A stretch of 64,000 nt of DNA from Rufibacter sp. XAAS-G3-1 (lineage in GTDB: Bacteria > Bacteroidota > Bacteroidia > Cytophagales > Hymenobacteraceae), in NCBI RefSeq assembly GCF_013623775.1, contig NZ_JABFAM010000009.1:1-64000 (forward strand), written 5' to 3'. Shown in pieces: positions 25,951 through 33,925 of the stretch (position 1 is its first letter; each line of letters begins with the position of its first letter). Made by a program: the position numbers and the translations under genes. The notes below the pieces were generated by a model. It saw only the letters and a list, made by a program, of their open reading frames with translations, had not been told where the DNA came from and made no database searches.

Positions 25951-27018
25951 ATGTTTTCAATAGATAATTTCATTCGTCCGCACCTGAAGTCACTGAAGCC
26001 GTATTCCTCGGCGCGTGATGAGTTTGAGGGCGAGGCCAGCGTGTACCTGGACGCGAACGAAAATAACCTGGGCAGTCTGGCCGGGGGGGAGAACTATAAC
26101 CGTTACCCAGACCCGTATCAGAAAACCATCAAAGAAAAGCTGGCGGTTCTCAAAGGGGTTAAGCCTGAGCAAATCTTCATTGGCAACGGCTCTGATGAAG
26201 CCATTGACCTACTGGTGCGCCTGGTCTGCGAACCGGGCCGCGACGAGGTGTTGCTGTTACCGCCCACCTACGGCATGTATGAGGTAAGCGCCAACATCCA
26301 CAACATAGGCCTCCAGCGCGTACCGTTAGATGAGCGTTTCCAGCCTGTTTTCGAGAAAATAGCCGAAAAACAGACAGACCGAACCAAAATCTTATTCCTG
26401 TGCTCGCCCAACAACCCCACCGGCAACATTCTGGAACCCGCCACGGTAGAAAAGCTGATTACATCTTTCAACGGATTGGTGGTGGTGGATGAAGCGTACA
26501 TTGACTTTACCGATACGCCCAGCTGGAGCACCCGCTTAGAGGAATTCCCAAATCTGGTGGTGTTGCAGACGCTTTCCAAAGCCTGGGGAATGGCCGGTTT
26601 GCGGCTGGGCATGGCATTCGCCTCCCCAGAAATCATCAGCTTCCTAAACAAGATTAAACCTCCGTACAACATCAACGCCGTCACGCAGGAACTGGTAAGT
26701 GCCGCCTTAGATAAAACCGCCCAGCTCACCGACATGCTGCAAGTTATCATCGCTGAGCGCACCCGGTTAGTGGAGGCTTTTGCCACCCTTCCGCTCCTTG
26801 AGAAAGTGTATCCGTCAGATGCTAACTTTGTGCTGGTGCAGGTGCCCAACGCCAATGAACTGTATGGCTATCTGTTGGAGCGGGGCGTAGTGGTTCGCAA
26901 CCGTTCTACCCAACCCGGCTGTGCCAATTGCCTGCGCATCACCATCGGGACACCGACAGAGAATGACCATTTATTGGAGTCTTTGCAGGCATATGCCGCA
27001 CACGAAAACTTGGCCTAA
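25951..27018 (+). CDS. hisC: Histidinol-phosphate aminotransferase
   Basis: 355 residues. PLP enzyme converting imidazole acetol phosphate to histidinol phosphate. Visible: LDANENNLGS, the PLP phosphate contact GNGSDEAID (79-87), CSPNNPTGN (151-159), VVVDEAYIDF and the Schiff-base lysine K210 in TLSKAWGMAGLRLG, and the C-terminal RITIG arginine. Separated from hisD by 270 bases containing repeats, yet still in operon order. A P-like palindrome (26335-26373) is translated at residues 129-141. Confidence 0.96.
   Translation: MFSIDNFIRPHLKSLKPYSSARDEFEGEASVYLDANENNLGSLAGGENYNRYPDPYQKTIKEKLAVLKGVKPEQIFIGNGSDEAIDLLVRLVCEPGRDEVLLLPPTYGMYEVSANIHNIGLQRVPLDERFQPVFEKIAEKQTDRTKILFLCSPNNPTGNILEPATVEKLITSFNGLVVVDEAYIDFTDTPSWSTRLEEFPNLVVLQTLSKAWGMAGLRLGMAFASPEIISFLNKIKPPYNINAVTQELVSAALDKTAQLTDMLQVIIAERTRLVEAFATLPLLEKVYPSDANFVLVQVPNANELYGYLLERGVVVRNRSTQPGCANCLRITIGTPTENDHLLESLQAYAAHENLA
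26335..26373. repeat. P-like palindrome inside hisC
   Basis: CGTTTCCAGCCTGTTTTC, GAGAAAAT, AGCCGAAAAACAG. Translated FQPVFEKIAEKQ, close to FRPVFRKTGQKR, which is how intergenic P copies read in the same frame. Confidence 0.4.
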
Positions 27019-27021
27019 GTG

Positions 27022-27058
27022 CTTTTTAGGGCTGAATTTTGAAAATCTGCCTGAAAAT
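27022..27058. repeat. Family P palindrome, degenerate
   Basis: CTTTTTAGGGCTGAATTTTG then AATCTGCCTGAAAAT, three bases after the hisC stop. Confidence 0.5.
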
Positions 27059-27146
27059 AGGAATATCAATCCGCAAGCGGATATTTAACCAAAGAGAAAC
27101 TAACCTACTGTCGTGCTACTGGCTGCGCGATACATGCTACAAACAA

Positions 27147-28241
27147 ATGAAAAAAGTTTTATTCATAGACCGTGACGGCACCATTCTGCTGGAACCACCT
27201 ACCGATTATCAGGTAGACAGCTTTGAGAAGTTCTCGTTCTACCCAAAGGTCATCCGGAACCTTTACCGAATCTTTACGGAGCTGGATTATGAGTTTGTGA
27301 TGGTCACCAACCAGGACGGCTTAGGCACCAGTTCTTACCCTGAAGACACGTTCTGGCCCTACCAGGACAAGATGATGGAGATTCTGGAAGGAGAGGGCAT
27401 CCAGTTTGCCGAAGTGTTTATTGACGGCAGCTTTGAGCACCAGAACAGCCCCAACCGTAAACCGCGTCTGGGCATGTTGGGCCAGTACCTCACCGGTGAG
27501 TACGACCTGGCCAATTCCTACGTGATTGGCGACCGCCTTACCGATGTGCAACTGGCCAAAAACCTGGGCGCGAAGAGCATCTTGCTACAGAAGGAAGCCC
27601 ACGAAGCCGCCACCTTCACCCATACCGATTGGGACGAGATTTACCACTTTCTGCGCTTGCCCGCCCGCAAAGCCACCATTCAGCGGAACACGAACGAAAC
27701 CCAAATCAGGGTAGAGATAAACCTGGACGGCGAAGGCAAGTCAGACATGCAGACCGGCTTAGGATTCTTTGACCACATGCTGGATCAATTGGCTCGCCAC
27801 TCCGGCGTAGACATGCGCATTCAGGTGAAAGGCGACCTGCACATTGACGAGCACCATACCATTGAAGACACCGCTTTAGCCTTGGGTGAAGCCTTCGCGC
27901 AAGCCATCGGTGACAAGCGGGGTATCAGCCGGTACGGCTTCCTGTTACCCATGGATGATGCGTTGGTACACGCCGCCATCGACTTTTCCGGAAGACCTTG
28001 GTTGGTCTGGGACGCGAAGTTCAGCCGCGAGAAAATTGGCGACATGCCTACCGAGATGTTCATGCACTTCTTCAAATCATTCTCAGACACGTCTAAGTCA
28101 AACCTCAACATAAAGGCTGAGGGCGAGAACGAGCACCACAAAATCGAGGCTATTTTCAAGGCCGTCGCCAAAGCCATCAAAATGGCGTTGGTGCGCGACG
28201 TGAACAAGATGGAAATTCCCAGTACCAAAGGCATTCTGTAA
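27147..28241 (+). CDS. hisB: Bifunctional histidinol-phosphatase / imidazoleglycerol-phosphate dehydratase
   Basis: 364 residues from the ATG at 27147; the upstream in-frame ATG at 27039 overlaps a P palindrome and adds a non-conserved extension. N-terminal HAD phosphatase domain: DRDGT with the nucleophile Asp8 and Asp10, and a zinc-loop region. C-terminal dehydratase domain from about residue 175 ([19 protein letters not shown]) with the metal-binding histidine clusters [23 protein letters not shown] and NEHHKIEA. It catalyses steps 7 and 9 of the pathway. Overlaps hisH by one base (TAATG). Confidence 0.96.
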   Translation: MKKVLFIDRDGTILLEPPTDYQVDSFEKFSFYPKVIRNLYRIFTELDYEFVMVTNQDGLGTSSYPEDTFWPYQDKMMEILEGEGIQFAEVFIDGSFEHQNSPNRKPRLGMLGQYLTGEYDLANSYVIGDRLTDVQLAKNLGAKSILLQKEAHEAATFTHTDWDEIYHFLRLPARKATIQRNTNETQIRVEINLDGEGKSDMQTGLGFFDHMLDQLARHSGVDMRIQVKGDLHIDEHHTIEDTALALGEAFAQAIGDKRGISRYGFLLPMDDALVHAAIDFSGRPWLVWDAKFSREKIGDMPTEMFMHFFKSFSDTSKSNLNIKAEGENEHHKIEAIFKAVAKAIKMALVRDVNKMEIPSTKGIL

Positions 28242-28822
28242 TGAAAATCGTCATCGTAGATTATAAAGCCGGAAACGTGCAGAGCGTCTTATTTGCCTTA
28301 GAACGATTGGGCGCTCAGGCCACCGTGACGGCAAATGCCGAAGAAATAGAGTCTGCCGATAAGGTGATTTTCCCCGGCGTGGGCGAAGCATCCTCGGCCA
28401 TGCGCGCGTTGAAAGTCAACAACCTAGACCAGCTGTTGCCTACGCTTACGCAGCCTTTTCTGGGCGTATGCCTGGGCATGCAATTGCTGTGCGAGCACTC
28501 AGAGGAAGGCGATACCCAGATGCTGGGCATTATTCCGGTCAAGGTAAAGAAGTTTGAGGCCGCCATCAAAGTGCCCCACATGGGCTGGAACAATCTGCAC
28601 CACCTAAAAAGTAATTTATTCGCTGGTATCAAGGAGGATGAGTTCGCTTACTTCGTGCACAGCTTTTATGCGCCCGTGACCGAACACACCATTGCCCAAA
28701 GCTCTTACCCAGAACCGTTCAGTGCCGCTTTGCAGTACAAAAACTTCTACGCGGTACAGTTTCATACCGAGAAAAGCGGCCCCGCGGGAGCGCACATTCT
28801 CCAGAACTTCTTAAACCTGTAA
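28241..28822 (+). CDS. hisH: Imidazole glycerol phosphate synthase, glutaminase subunit
   Basis: 193 residues. Class I glutamine amidotransferase giving ammonia to HisF. Nucleophile Cys77 in GVCLGMQLL; the His/Glu pair is in VQFHTEKSG, where the usual FHPEKS proline is Thr. The oxyanion-strand residues around PGVGEASSAM are as expected. Translationally coupled to hisB; five bases before hisA. Confidence 0.96.
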   Translation: MKIVIVDYKAGNVQSVLFALERLGAQATVTANAEEIESADKVIFPGVGEASSAMRALKVNNLDQLLPTLTQPFLGVCLGMQLLCEHSEEGDTQMLGIIPVKVKKFEAAIKVPHMGWNNLHHLKSNLFAGIKEDEFAYFVHSFYAPVTEHTIAQSSYPEPFSAALQYKNFYAVQFHTEKSGPAGAHILQNFLNL

Positions 28823-28827
28823 GCCAT

Positions 28828-29547
28828 ATGGACATTATTCCGGCTATTGACCTTATCGGCGGCCAATGCGTGCGCCTCACCGAGGGCGATTTCGCGCAGC
28901 AGACCACGTACCACTCAGACCCCGTTGAAGTTGCCAAACAGTTTGAAGGCCTGGGGCTGCGCCGATTGCACCTGGTGGATTTAGACGGTGCCCGCGCCAA
29001 ACAGCCTGTGAACCTGCCGGTGCTGGAGCGCATCGCCCGCCAGACCAACCTTTACATTGACTACGGCGGAGGCCTGCAAAGTTCCGACGCCGTTCGGCAG
29101 GCGTTTGACGCCGGGGCGCAGCAAATCACCGCCGGCAGCATCGCGGTACGCGAACCCCAAACCGTAGAAGCCTGGCTGCAGGAGTACGGCGCCGACCGCA
29201 TCATTGTAGGCGCCGATTTCAAGGACAACCGTATTGCCATTAATGCCTGGGCGGAGCAGAGCGAAGTAACGCTGGAGTCGTTTCTGGCCTCTTTTTCAGA
29301 AAAGGGCGGCAAAACGTTCATCTGCACCGATGTCAGCAAAGACGGCAAACTGCAAGGTTCTTCCATTGAAGTGTACCAACGTTTGTTGGCGCAGTTTCCC
29401 ACGTTGCAGTTCATCGCCAGCGGCGGGGTCACCACTATTGCCGAAGTCCGCCAACTCCGCGAAGCGGGCCTCCACGGAGCCATCATCGGCAAAGCCATCT
29501 ATGAAGGCACCATCTCGCTGGAAGAACTGGCCAGGGAGGTGATGTAG
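28828..29547 (+). CDS. hisA: ProFAR isomerase
   Basis: 239 residues. TIM-barrel Amadori isomerase: ProFAR to PRFAR. Catalytic Asp8 in IPAIDLIGG, two phosphate sites DYGGGLQS and ASGGVTT, and the CTDVSKDGKLQG segment. Length normal. A P-like palindrome at 29279-29316 is translated FLASFSEKGGKT (152-163). Its stop is immediately followed by the repeat-filled 446-base gap before hisF. Confidence 0.96.
   Translation: MDIIPAIDLIGGQCVRLTEGDFAQQTTYHSDPVEVAKQFEGLGLRRLHLVDLDGARAKQPVNLPVLERIARQTNLYIDYGGGLQSSDAVRQAFDAGAQQITAGSIAVREPQTVEAWLQEYGADRIIVGADFKDNRIAINAWAEQSEVTLESFLASFSEKGGKTFICTDVSKDGKLQGSSIEVYQRLLAQFPTLQFIASGGVTTIAEVRQLREAGLHGAIIGKAIYEGTISLEELAREVM
29279..29316. repeat. P-like palindrome inside hisA
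   Basis: CGTTTCTGGCCTC, TTTTTCAGAAAAG, GGCGGCAAAACG. Same frame relative to the palindrome as in hisC and the SPOR gene. Confidence 0.4.
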
Positions 29548-29598
29548 ATGTGAAGATTGGTGGATTTGGAAATGTGAAGATTTGGGAATGTGAAGATT
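29546..29598 (+). repeat. GTGAAGATTTGG-type repeats after hisA
   Basis: Three imperfect units starting at the hisA stop codon. Confidence 0.7.
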
Positions 29599-29620
29599 GC
29601 TTATTGAATTCTAATAGCGG

Positions 29621-29690
29621 TCACTGGCGCGAGACTGAAGTCTCGTGACTAATGATGAAGCGAGTCTCCAGACTCGCCGGGAACCACGAA
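29621..29690 (-). repeat. Family G element, partial copy (hairpins 1 and 2)
   Basis: In reverse orientation: GGCGCGAGACTGAAGTCTCG, then GAAGCGAGTCTCCAGACTCGC and CGGGAACCA. The third and fourth hairpins are missing. Confidence 0.8.
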
Positions 29691-29725
29691 CCGAATCAGA
29701 AGAAACCAGGAGTCTGAAGACTCCA

Positions 29726-29769
29726 CCCCTCCCAAGTCACGAGTCTGGAGACTCGTGACTTGGGAGGGG
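29726..29769. repeat. Perfect 44-bp palindrome
   Basis: Arms of 21 bases, left arm CCCCTCCCAAGTCACGAGTCT and its exact complement, separated by GG. The core GAGTCTGGAGACTC resembles hairpin 1 of family G. (First 20 bases of the arm are at 29726-29745.). Confidence 0.85.
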
Positions 29770-29790
29770 AAGGTTGAAACAAGAAGAACG

Positions 29791-29827
29791 CGTTTTTAGG
29801 TTGCTTTTAGGAAATAAGCTTAAAACG
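29791..29827. repeat. Family P palindrome
   Basis: CGTTTTTAGGTTGCTTTTAG then AATAAGCTTAAAACG. Confidence 0.6.
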
Positions 29828-29839
29828 TGCTTAAGGAAG

Positions 29840-29866
29840 TCTCGGAAGTAAATCCGCGCCACAGCA
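29840..29866. repeat. Half copy of the 34707-34782 palindrome
   Basis: CGGAAGTAAATCCGCGCCA is shared with the right arm at 34754-34782. Confidence 0.7.
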
Positions 29867-29952
29867 GGAAACAAGTAAAAGGAGTTTTTGAGCTACTTTT
29901 GTGAAAACAGCCCAAAAACGCATAAAAGAACTAATTAGAAAAGCCTGAAAAG

Positions 29953-29973
29953 TCCCTCTCCGCGGGAGAGGGA
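29953..29973. repeat. TCCCTCTCCGCGGGAGAGGG palindrome
   Basis: Self-complementary, followed by ATTTAGGGTGAGG; a related copy lies at 51817-51837. It sits just 20 bases before the hisF ATG. Confidence 0.7.
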
Positions 29974-29993
29974 TTTAGGGTGAGGTACATTAT

Positions 29994-30746
29994 ATGCTCA
30001 CAAAACGAATTATACCTTGCCTGGATATCAAGAACGGCCGTACCGTGAAGGGCGTGCGGTTTGAGGATATACGGGATGCGGGCGACCCGGTGGAACTGGC
30101 GGCCTTGTACGCCAAACAGGGAGCCGATGAATTGGTGTTTCTGGACATCACCGCTACCAATGAGAAACGCAAAACCCTGCGCGAACTGGTGCGCGAGATA
30201 GCCCGTTACATTGACATTCCGTTCACCGTGGGCGGCGGCATCAGTGCCGTGGAAGACGTGGAGGTGTTGTTGCAGAACGGGGCCGATAAGGTTTCGGTGA
30301 ATTCCTCGGCCATTCACCGGCCCGAGCTGATTACGGAATTGGCGAGCCGGTTCGGGAGCCAGTGCGTGACGGTGGCCATTGATACTAAGCACACGCCGGG
30401 GGGCTGGAAAGTGTTCAGCAAAGCGGGTACGGTAGATACCGGATTGGGGGCGATGGATTGGGCCAAAGAAGTGGTAGAGCGCGGCGCGGGCGAAATCCTG
30501 CTCACGTCCATGAGCAACGACGGTACCAAGGGCGGCTTCGCGCTGGATATTACTGGTGACATTTCCCGCCAGGTGATTGTGCCGGTAATTGCATCGGGCG
30601 GCGCGGGCAACCAGCAGCATTTTCTGGATGTCTTCGAGGCCGGGGCAGATGCGGCGTTGGCGGCCAGTATCTTCCACTTTCAGGAAGTGGCCATTCCAGA
30701 ATTGAAACGGTTCTTAGCCGAAAATAAGATAGACATCCGTAAGTGA
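29994..30746 (+). CDS. hisF: Imidazole glycerol phosphate synthase, cyclase subunit
   Basis: 250 residues. TIM barrel that uses ammonia from HisH to form IGP and AICAR. Catalytic Asp11 in PCLDIKNGR and the second Asp in [10 protein letters not shown]; phosphate-binding FTVGGGIS and IASGGAGN motifs present. The start ATG is preceded by a repeat palindrome, so its ribosome access may depend on local structure. The stop codon overlaps the low-complexity repeat of the hisF-hisIE gap. Confidence 0.97.
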   Translation: MLTKRIIPCLDIKNGRTVKGVRFEDIRDAGDPVELAALYAKQGADELVFLDITATNEKRKTLRELVREIARYIDIPFTVGGGISAVEDVEVLLQNGADKVSVNSSAIHRPELITELASRFGSQCVTVAIDTKHTPGGWKVFSKAGTVDTGLGAMDWAKEVVERGAGEILLTSMSNDGTKGGFALDITGDISRQVIVPVIASGGAGNQQHFLDVFEAGADAALAASIFHFQEVAIPELKRFLAENKIDIRK

Positions 30747-30764
30747 GACACAAGACACAAGATG
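30745..30764 (+). repeat. ACACAAGACACAAGATG repeat, left border of the hisF-hisIE gap
   Basis: Begins inside the hisF stop codon; the inverted partner is at 30804-30830. Confidence 0.8.
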
Positions 30765-30803
30765 AAAGGCGCAAGACTTTTTAGATAAATTAGGTTATCT
30801 TAT

Positions 30804-30830
30804 GTCTTACATCTTACATCTTGTGTCTCA
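30804..30830 (-). repeat. Inverted partner of the 30745-30764 repeat
   Basis: CTTACATCTTACATCTTGTG and TCTCA, ending 12 bases before the hisIE ATG. The whole 95-base gap can fold into one long hairpin. Confidence 0.8.
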
Positions 30831-30841
30831 GAATAATAGAC

Positions 30842-31492
30842 ATGACCATAGATTTCAACAAAGGAGAGGGGCTGGTGCCCGCCATCATCCAGAATGCCAT
30901 TACCGGAAAGGTTTTGATGCTGGGGTACATGAACCAGGAGGCGTTTGAGCAGACCCAGCAAACGGGCTTGGTTACCTTTTTCTCGCGCTCTAAAAACCGG
31001 CTCTGGACAAAAGGCGAAACCTCGGGCAATACCTTGAAGGTGGTAAAAACAGAACTGGATTGCGACCAAGACACGCTTTTATTCTTGGTGAACCCCACCG
31101 GCCCGGCCTGTCACCGCAACACCGAAACCTGCTTTGACACCGAAGGCGACAGCGCTTCGTATCACCTAAGTAGTTTCCAGAACTTCACGCCCACAGAACA
31201 AGCCCTGCAATTCATCGCGCAGCTGGAGCAGACCATCAAAGACCGTCGGCAAAACCCCATGGAAGGCTCTTACACCAATTTCCTCTTCGACAAAGGCCTG
31301 AATAAAATGGCCCAGAAAGTGGGGGAAGAAGCGGTGGAGGTGGTCATTGACGCCGTAGCCGGCAAAACCGATACCATGAAAGGTGAGGCGGCTGACTTGA
31401 TTTTCCACTTACTGGTGCTCCTGGAGGCATCTGGGCTTTCTCTGGCGGAAGTTGTGCAGGTGCTGGAGAGTAGGCATAAGCCCAGGGAGTAG
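30842..31492 (+). CDS. hisI: Bifunctional phosphoribosyl-AMP cyclohydrolase / phosphoribosyl-ATP pyrophosphatase
   Basis: 216 residues from the ATG at 30842 (an upstream ATG at 30821 lies in the repeat). HisI half about 1-115: LMLGYMNQEAFEQT, WTKGETSGN, the zinc/magnesium-binding DCDQDT and CHRNTETCF. HisE half about 120-216: all-alpha NTP-pyrophosphatase with KVGEEAVEVVIDA and EAADLIFHLLVLLE. Steps 2 and 3 of the pathway. Last gene of the operon; a strong P palindrome follows. Confidence 0.96.
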   Translation: MTIDFNKGEGLVPAIIQNAITGKVLMLGYMNQEAFEQTQQTGLVTFFSRSKNRLWTKGETSGNTLKVVKTELDCDQDTLLFLVNPTGPACHRNTETCFDTEGDSASYHLSSFQNFTPTEQALQFIAQLEQTIKDRRQNPMEGSYTNFLFDKGLNKMAQKVGEEAVEVVIDAVAGKTDTMKGEAADLIFHLLVLLEASGLSLAEVVQVLESRHKPRE

Positions 31493-31547
31493 TTCCATTC
31501 CCTCTATTGAGGGAAGTAACGTCTACCATGCTTGCCCAAAATGCACC

Positions 31548-31591
31548 GGCCGTTTTCAGGCTCTTTTTCGGAAAAGAGCCTGAAAACGGCC
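31548..31591. terminator. P-family palindrome acting as likely terminator after the his operon
   Basis: Near-perfect: GGCCGTTTTCAGGCTCTTTT and AAAAGAGCCTGAAAACGGCC around TCGG. Lies between the convergent hisIE and LytTR genes and has no long T-run on the his side (GTTTGTT), so termination is inferred. Confidence 0.6.
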
Positions 31592-31615
31592 GTTTGTTAT
31601 AAGAGCTTGTTTAAA

Positions 31616-32335
31616 TTAAAGCTTGTTGATGCGGCTGTAGAATTTTGATTGGTAAGAGCCTCCAATGGGAATGTATTTATCCTGCATCAGAATGGAATCG
31701 TTTTCAATTAATTCTATTTTCTTTAGGTTGATGATGAAAGACCGGTGAACGCGTAGAAACAAGTCTTGCGGCAGTTTCTGATCAATGGCGCTCATGGTGG
31801 TGTACACGATGTGCTTTTTGGTATCTGTGTTGATGACCACATAATCGCCGCGGGCCTCTATGAAAGATACGTTCTGTAGATCCAACTTAATGATCTTGTT
31901 GTCCACTTTCACGAACAGTTCATCTGGAACAATAGTGGCGGCAGGTGCGGGAGTGGTTTGGGTTTCCAGCTTTTTGGTGACGTTGAGCACGGCTTGCGTA
32001 AAGCGGGTAAAGTCAACGGGCTTTAAAAGGTAATCGGTTACCTGAAGCTCAAACGCCTGTAAGGCAAAATCTTTATGGGAGGTTATGAGCACGGTCTGCG
32101 GTTTCTGGGGCAGGGTCTTCAGCAATTCCATACCGGTCATCTCTGGCATTTCCACGTCCAGGAAAAGAATATCTACGCCATCATTTCTCAGCAGCCAGGC
32201 CAGTCCCTCAACGCTGGAGCCGAAGGCTTGCACCAATTCCAGGCTGGGCGTGATGTGGATGTGACGCTCCAGAATCATTCGGCTCAACTCATCATCATCA
32301 ATGATAACGGTACGGTAGGGGGTATCCTTTTTCAA
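31616..32335 (-). CDS. LytTR-family response regulator
   Basis: 239 residues. Receiver domain about 8-125 with the acidic pair DDD at 13-15, phosphoacceptor Asp60 (ILFLDVEMPEMTG), the Thr/Ser switch VLITSHK and the conserved lysine LLKPVDF. LytTR DNA-binding domain about 140-238 (VSFIEARGDYVVINT, FLRVHRSFIINLKKIE, IPIGGSYQSKF). Such regulators usually pair with a LytS/YpdA-type 7TM or 5TM kinase encoded next to them; no kinase is adjacent here, so it is an orphan in this window. The stop codon lies inside a solo family F end (31605-31615). Confidence 0.93.
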   Translation of the reverse strand: MKKDTPYRTVIIDDDELSRMILERHIHITPSLELVQAFGSSVEGLAWLLRNDGVDILFLDVEMPEMTGMELLKTLPQKPQTVLITSHKDFALQAFELQVTDYLLKPVDFTRFTQAVLNVTKKLETQTTPAPAATIVPDELFVKVDNKIIKLDLQNVSFIEARGDYVVINTDTKKHIVYTTMSAIDQKLPQDLFLRVHRSFIINLKKIELIENDSILMQDKYIPIGGSYQSKFYSRINKL

Positions 32336-32638
32336 ATCTTTCTGGTTGAGAATAAATGCACGAACACTATTTTTACGCTAATGGGAATAGCCTGCAAGTG
32401 ACACCGCTCTTCCCAATAATTTAAAAGTAGGAAAGAAGAACTCAAAGACAAAACTTGAAATAGTTATGTAGTGGTAATTTGCAACATTTCAGGAGCATAG
32501 TACCAGAATAGCTACTAATACTTATTCTGTAAATTTAAAATGCTAGTAGAAATACGGGTAATGAAACCAAACACCAGGAACTGTAAATGACGACCATCTT
32601 GCTTACCACGCAACGGTAGTTGAGTGATTTTACCAGGC
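32336..32638. other. Gene-free stretch, no recognisable feature
   Basis: A+T-rich; presumably the promoter region of the LytTR gene. I see no repeat, RNA or coding pattern. Confidence 0.5.
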
Positions 32639-32798
32639 GAGCCTGTTTCAACTTTGTCTTTCGTGCGGCAAACAGCCAGAGAGAACCTGCGTCTGCGCTT
32701 TCATCGCCTTCGGAGCGCTGCTATGAGGCTCAGACACAAGCTTCGGCAGAACCTTACGCTTGCCGTTTTCGCTTACGAATCCAACGTCTAAACGGCTC
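32639..32798. repeat. Family F interspersed element, full copy (160 bp)
   Basis: Ends GAGCCTGTTTCAACTTTG and ACGTCTAAACGGCTC. Interior shared with the 51238 copy: TTGTCTTTCGTGC, GAACCTGCGT, GAGCGCTGCTA, CGGCAGAACCTTACGCTTGC and CGCTTACGAATCCAA. Confidence 0.85.
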
Positions 32799-32943
32799 TG
32801 AACGTGAACAAGTTTGTAAGGGAAGCGGAGGCTTCCATGTACGAACGTGATAGCCTTGTAACAGGCTGCGTAGTGCAAACGTCCGGCTCCTCAAGGTATA
32901 AAATCCAATTTGGTGCATAGAAGTAGGGGGTATCCATACGGGA

Positions 32944-33055
32944 TCAATCCAATTCAGGAAAGGCAAGGTTGAGGCGCATGCCTCCGTCTAAATCTAAGCT
33001 GCTGCCCTCAGAAAGCCAATGTTTTACGGCCACTGAAATCTTCAAACCAGTTTAA
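32944..33055 (-). pseudogene. Possible C-terminal remnant of an outer-membrane-type protein
   Basis: In one minus-strand frame the segment reads KISVAVKHWLSEGSSLDLDG then GMRLNLAFPELD before a stop at 32944-32946; upstream it is closed by a stop. The alternation of polar and hydrophobic residues is coding-like, and the piece is not part of a repeat seen elsewhere. I cannot name the family. Could be chance. Confidence 0.25.
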
Positions 33056-33146
33056 AATATTTAAGGCAGCGGCTTTCCTTCTCCTAACTAAAAGACGTAT
33101 ACAGAAAACTGACAACCTGTTTGTCTGAGTGTAACCTGTTTGTGCC

Positions 33147-33848
33147 GTGAAAGACGAACGCTTGAAGGTGTTAGTTACCTGTGAACATGGCGGAAATAAG
33201 ATTCCACCGGAATATGCCACTGCCTTCAAGCAAGCCCGGCGAATACTTTCCTCCCACCGGGGGTATGACATTGGCGCCTTGGACTTGTTCAACCGGTTTT
33301 CTCAAATAGCAGATTTCTCTCTCGTGAGTACCACCAGTAGGTTGGTGGTGGAATTGAATAGATCCTTACTGCACCCTAAGTTATTTTCTGAGTTCATGCA
33401 ACCATTATCTACTGCCCAGGCAGAGCAGGTGTTATTAGAACATTATTACCCGTACCGTGAAAAGATACTGAAACAGGTGACAGAGTGGGTGGGGCAAGGC
33501 TTTCAGGTGCTGCACTTGTCTGTTCACAGTTTCGCGCCAGAGTTGAACGGGAAAGTACGCAAGGCAGATCTAGGTTTGCTGTATGACCCCAAGCGGGAAC
33601 GGGAACAGTTTTTCGCCGCCCGCTGGCGTCAGCAATTGCAGTTGGTGCAACCTGCCATCAAGATAAGGTACAATTACCCAACCAAAGGAACCTCAGACGG
33701 TTTTCTCACCCAGCTGCGCAGAAGTTTCCCCAAAGCACAGTATGCGGGCGTGGAACTGGAAGTAAATCAGAAGTTTCCCGAGGGCGTGCCCGAGGAGTGG
33801 AGTGCCCTGCAAGAGCATCTGACTAACTCATTTAACAAGGCAATTTAA
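33147..33848 (+). CDS. N-formylglutamate amidohydrolase family protein
   Basis: 233 residues starting at GTG 33147. The family (FGase, HutG-type) hydrolyses N-formylglutamate or related amides with a zinc centre. Visible: LVTCEHGGNKIP (metal/active-site EHGG), SSHRGYDIGALDLF, STTSRLVVELNRS, LHLSVHSFAPELNGKVRKADLGLLYDP and NYPTKGTSDGFLTQLR. In Bacteroidota such proteins occur outside hut operons, sometimes beside glutamate-cysteine-ligase-like and ATP-grasp genes; neither is present here, so the substrate is open. The following small membrane protein gene is on the same strand after 77 bases. Confidence 0.85.
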   Translation: MKDERLKVLVTCEHGGNKIPPEYATAFKQARRILSSHRGYDIGALDLFNRFSQIADFSLVSTTSRLVVELNRSLLHPKLFSEFMQPLSTAQAEQVLLEHYYPYREKILKQVTEWVGQGFQVLHLSVHSFAPELNGKVRKADLGLLYDPKREREQFFAARWRQQLQLVQPAIKIRYNYPTKGTSDGFLTQLRRSFPKAQYAGVELEVNQKFPEGVPEEWSALQEHLTNSFNKAI

Positions 33849-33925
33849 CAAAACTTGACAAAGTATAGTATATGAAGCATACTCCAGAGAGGCTGGGGAA
33901 GATGTTCTACTAAAACTATGAAAAA

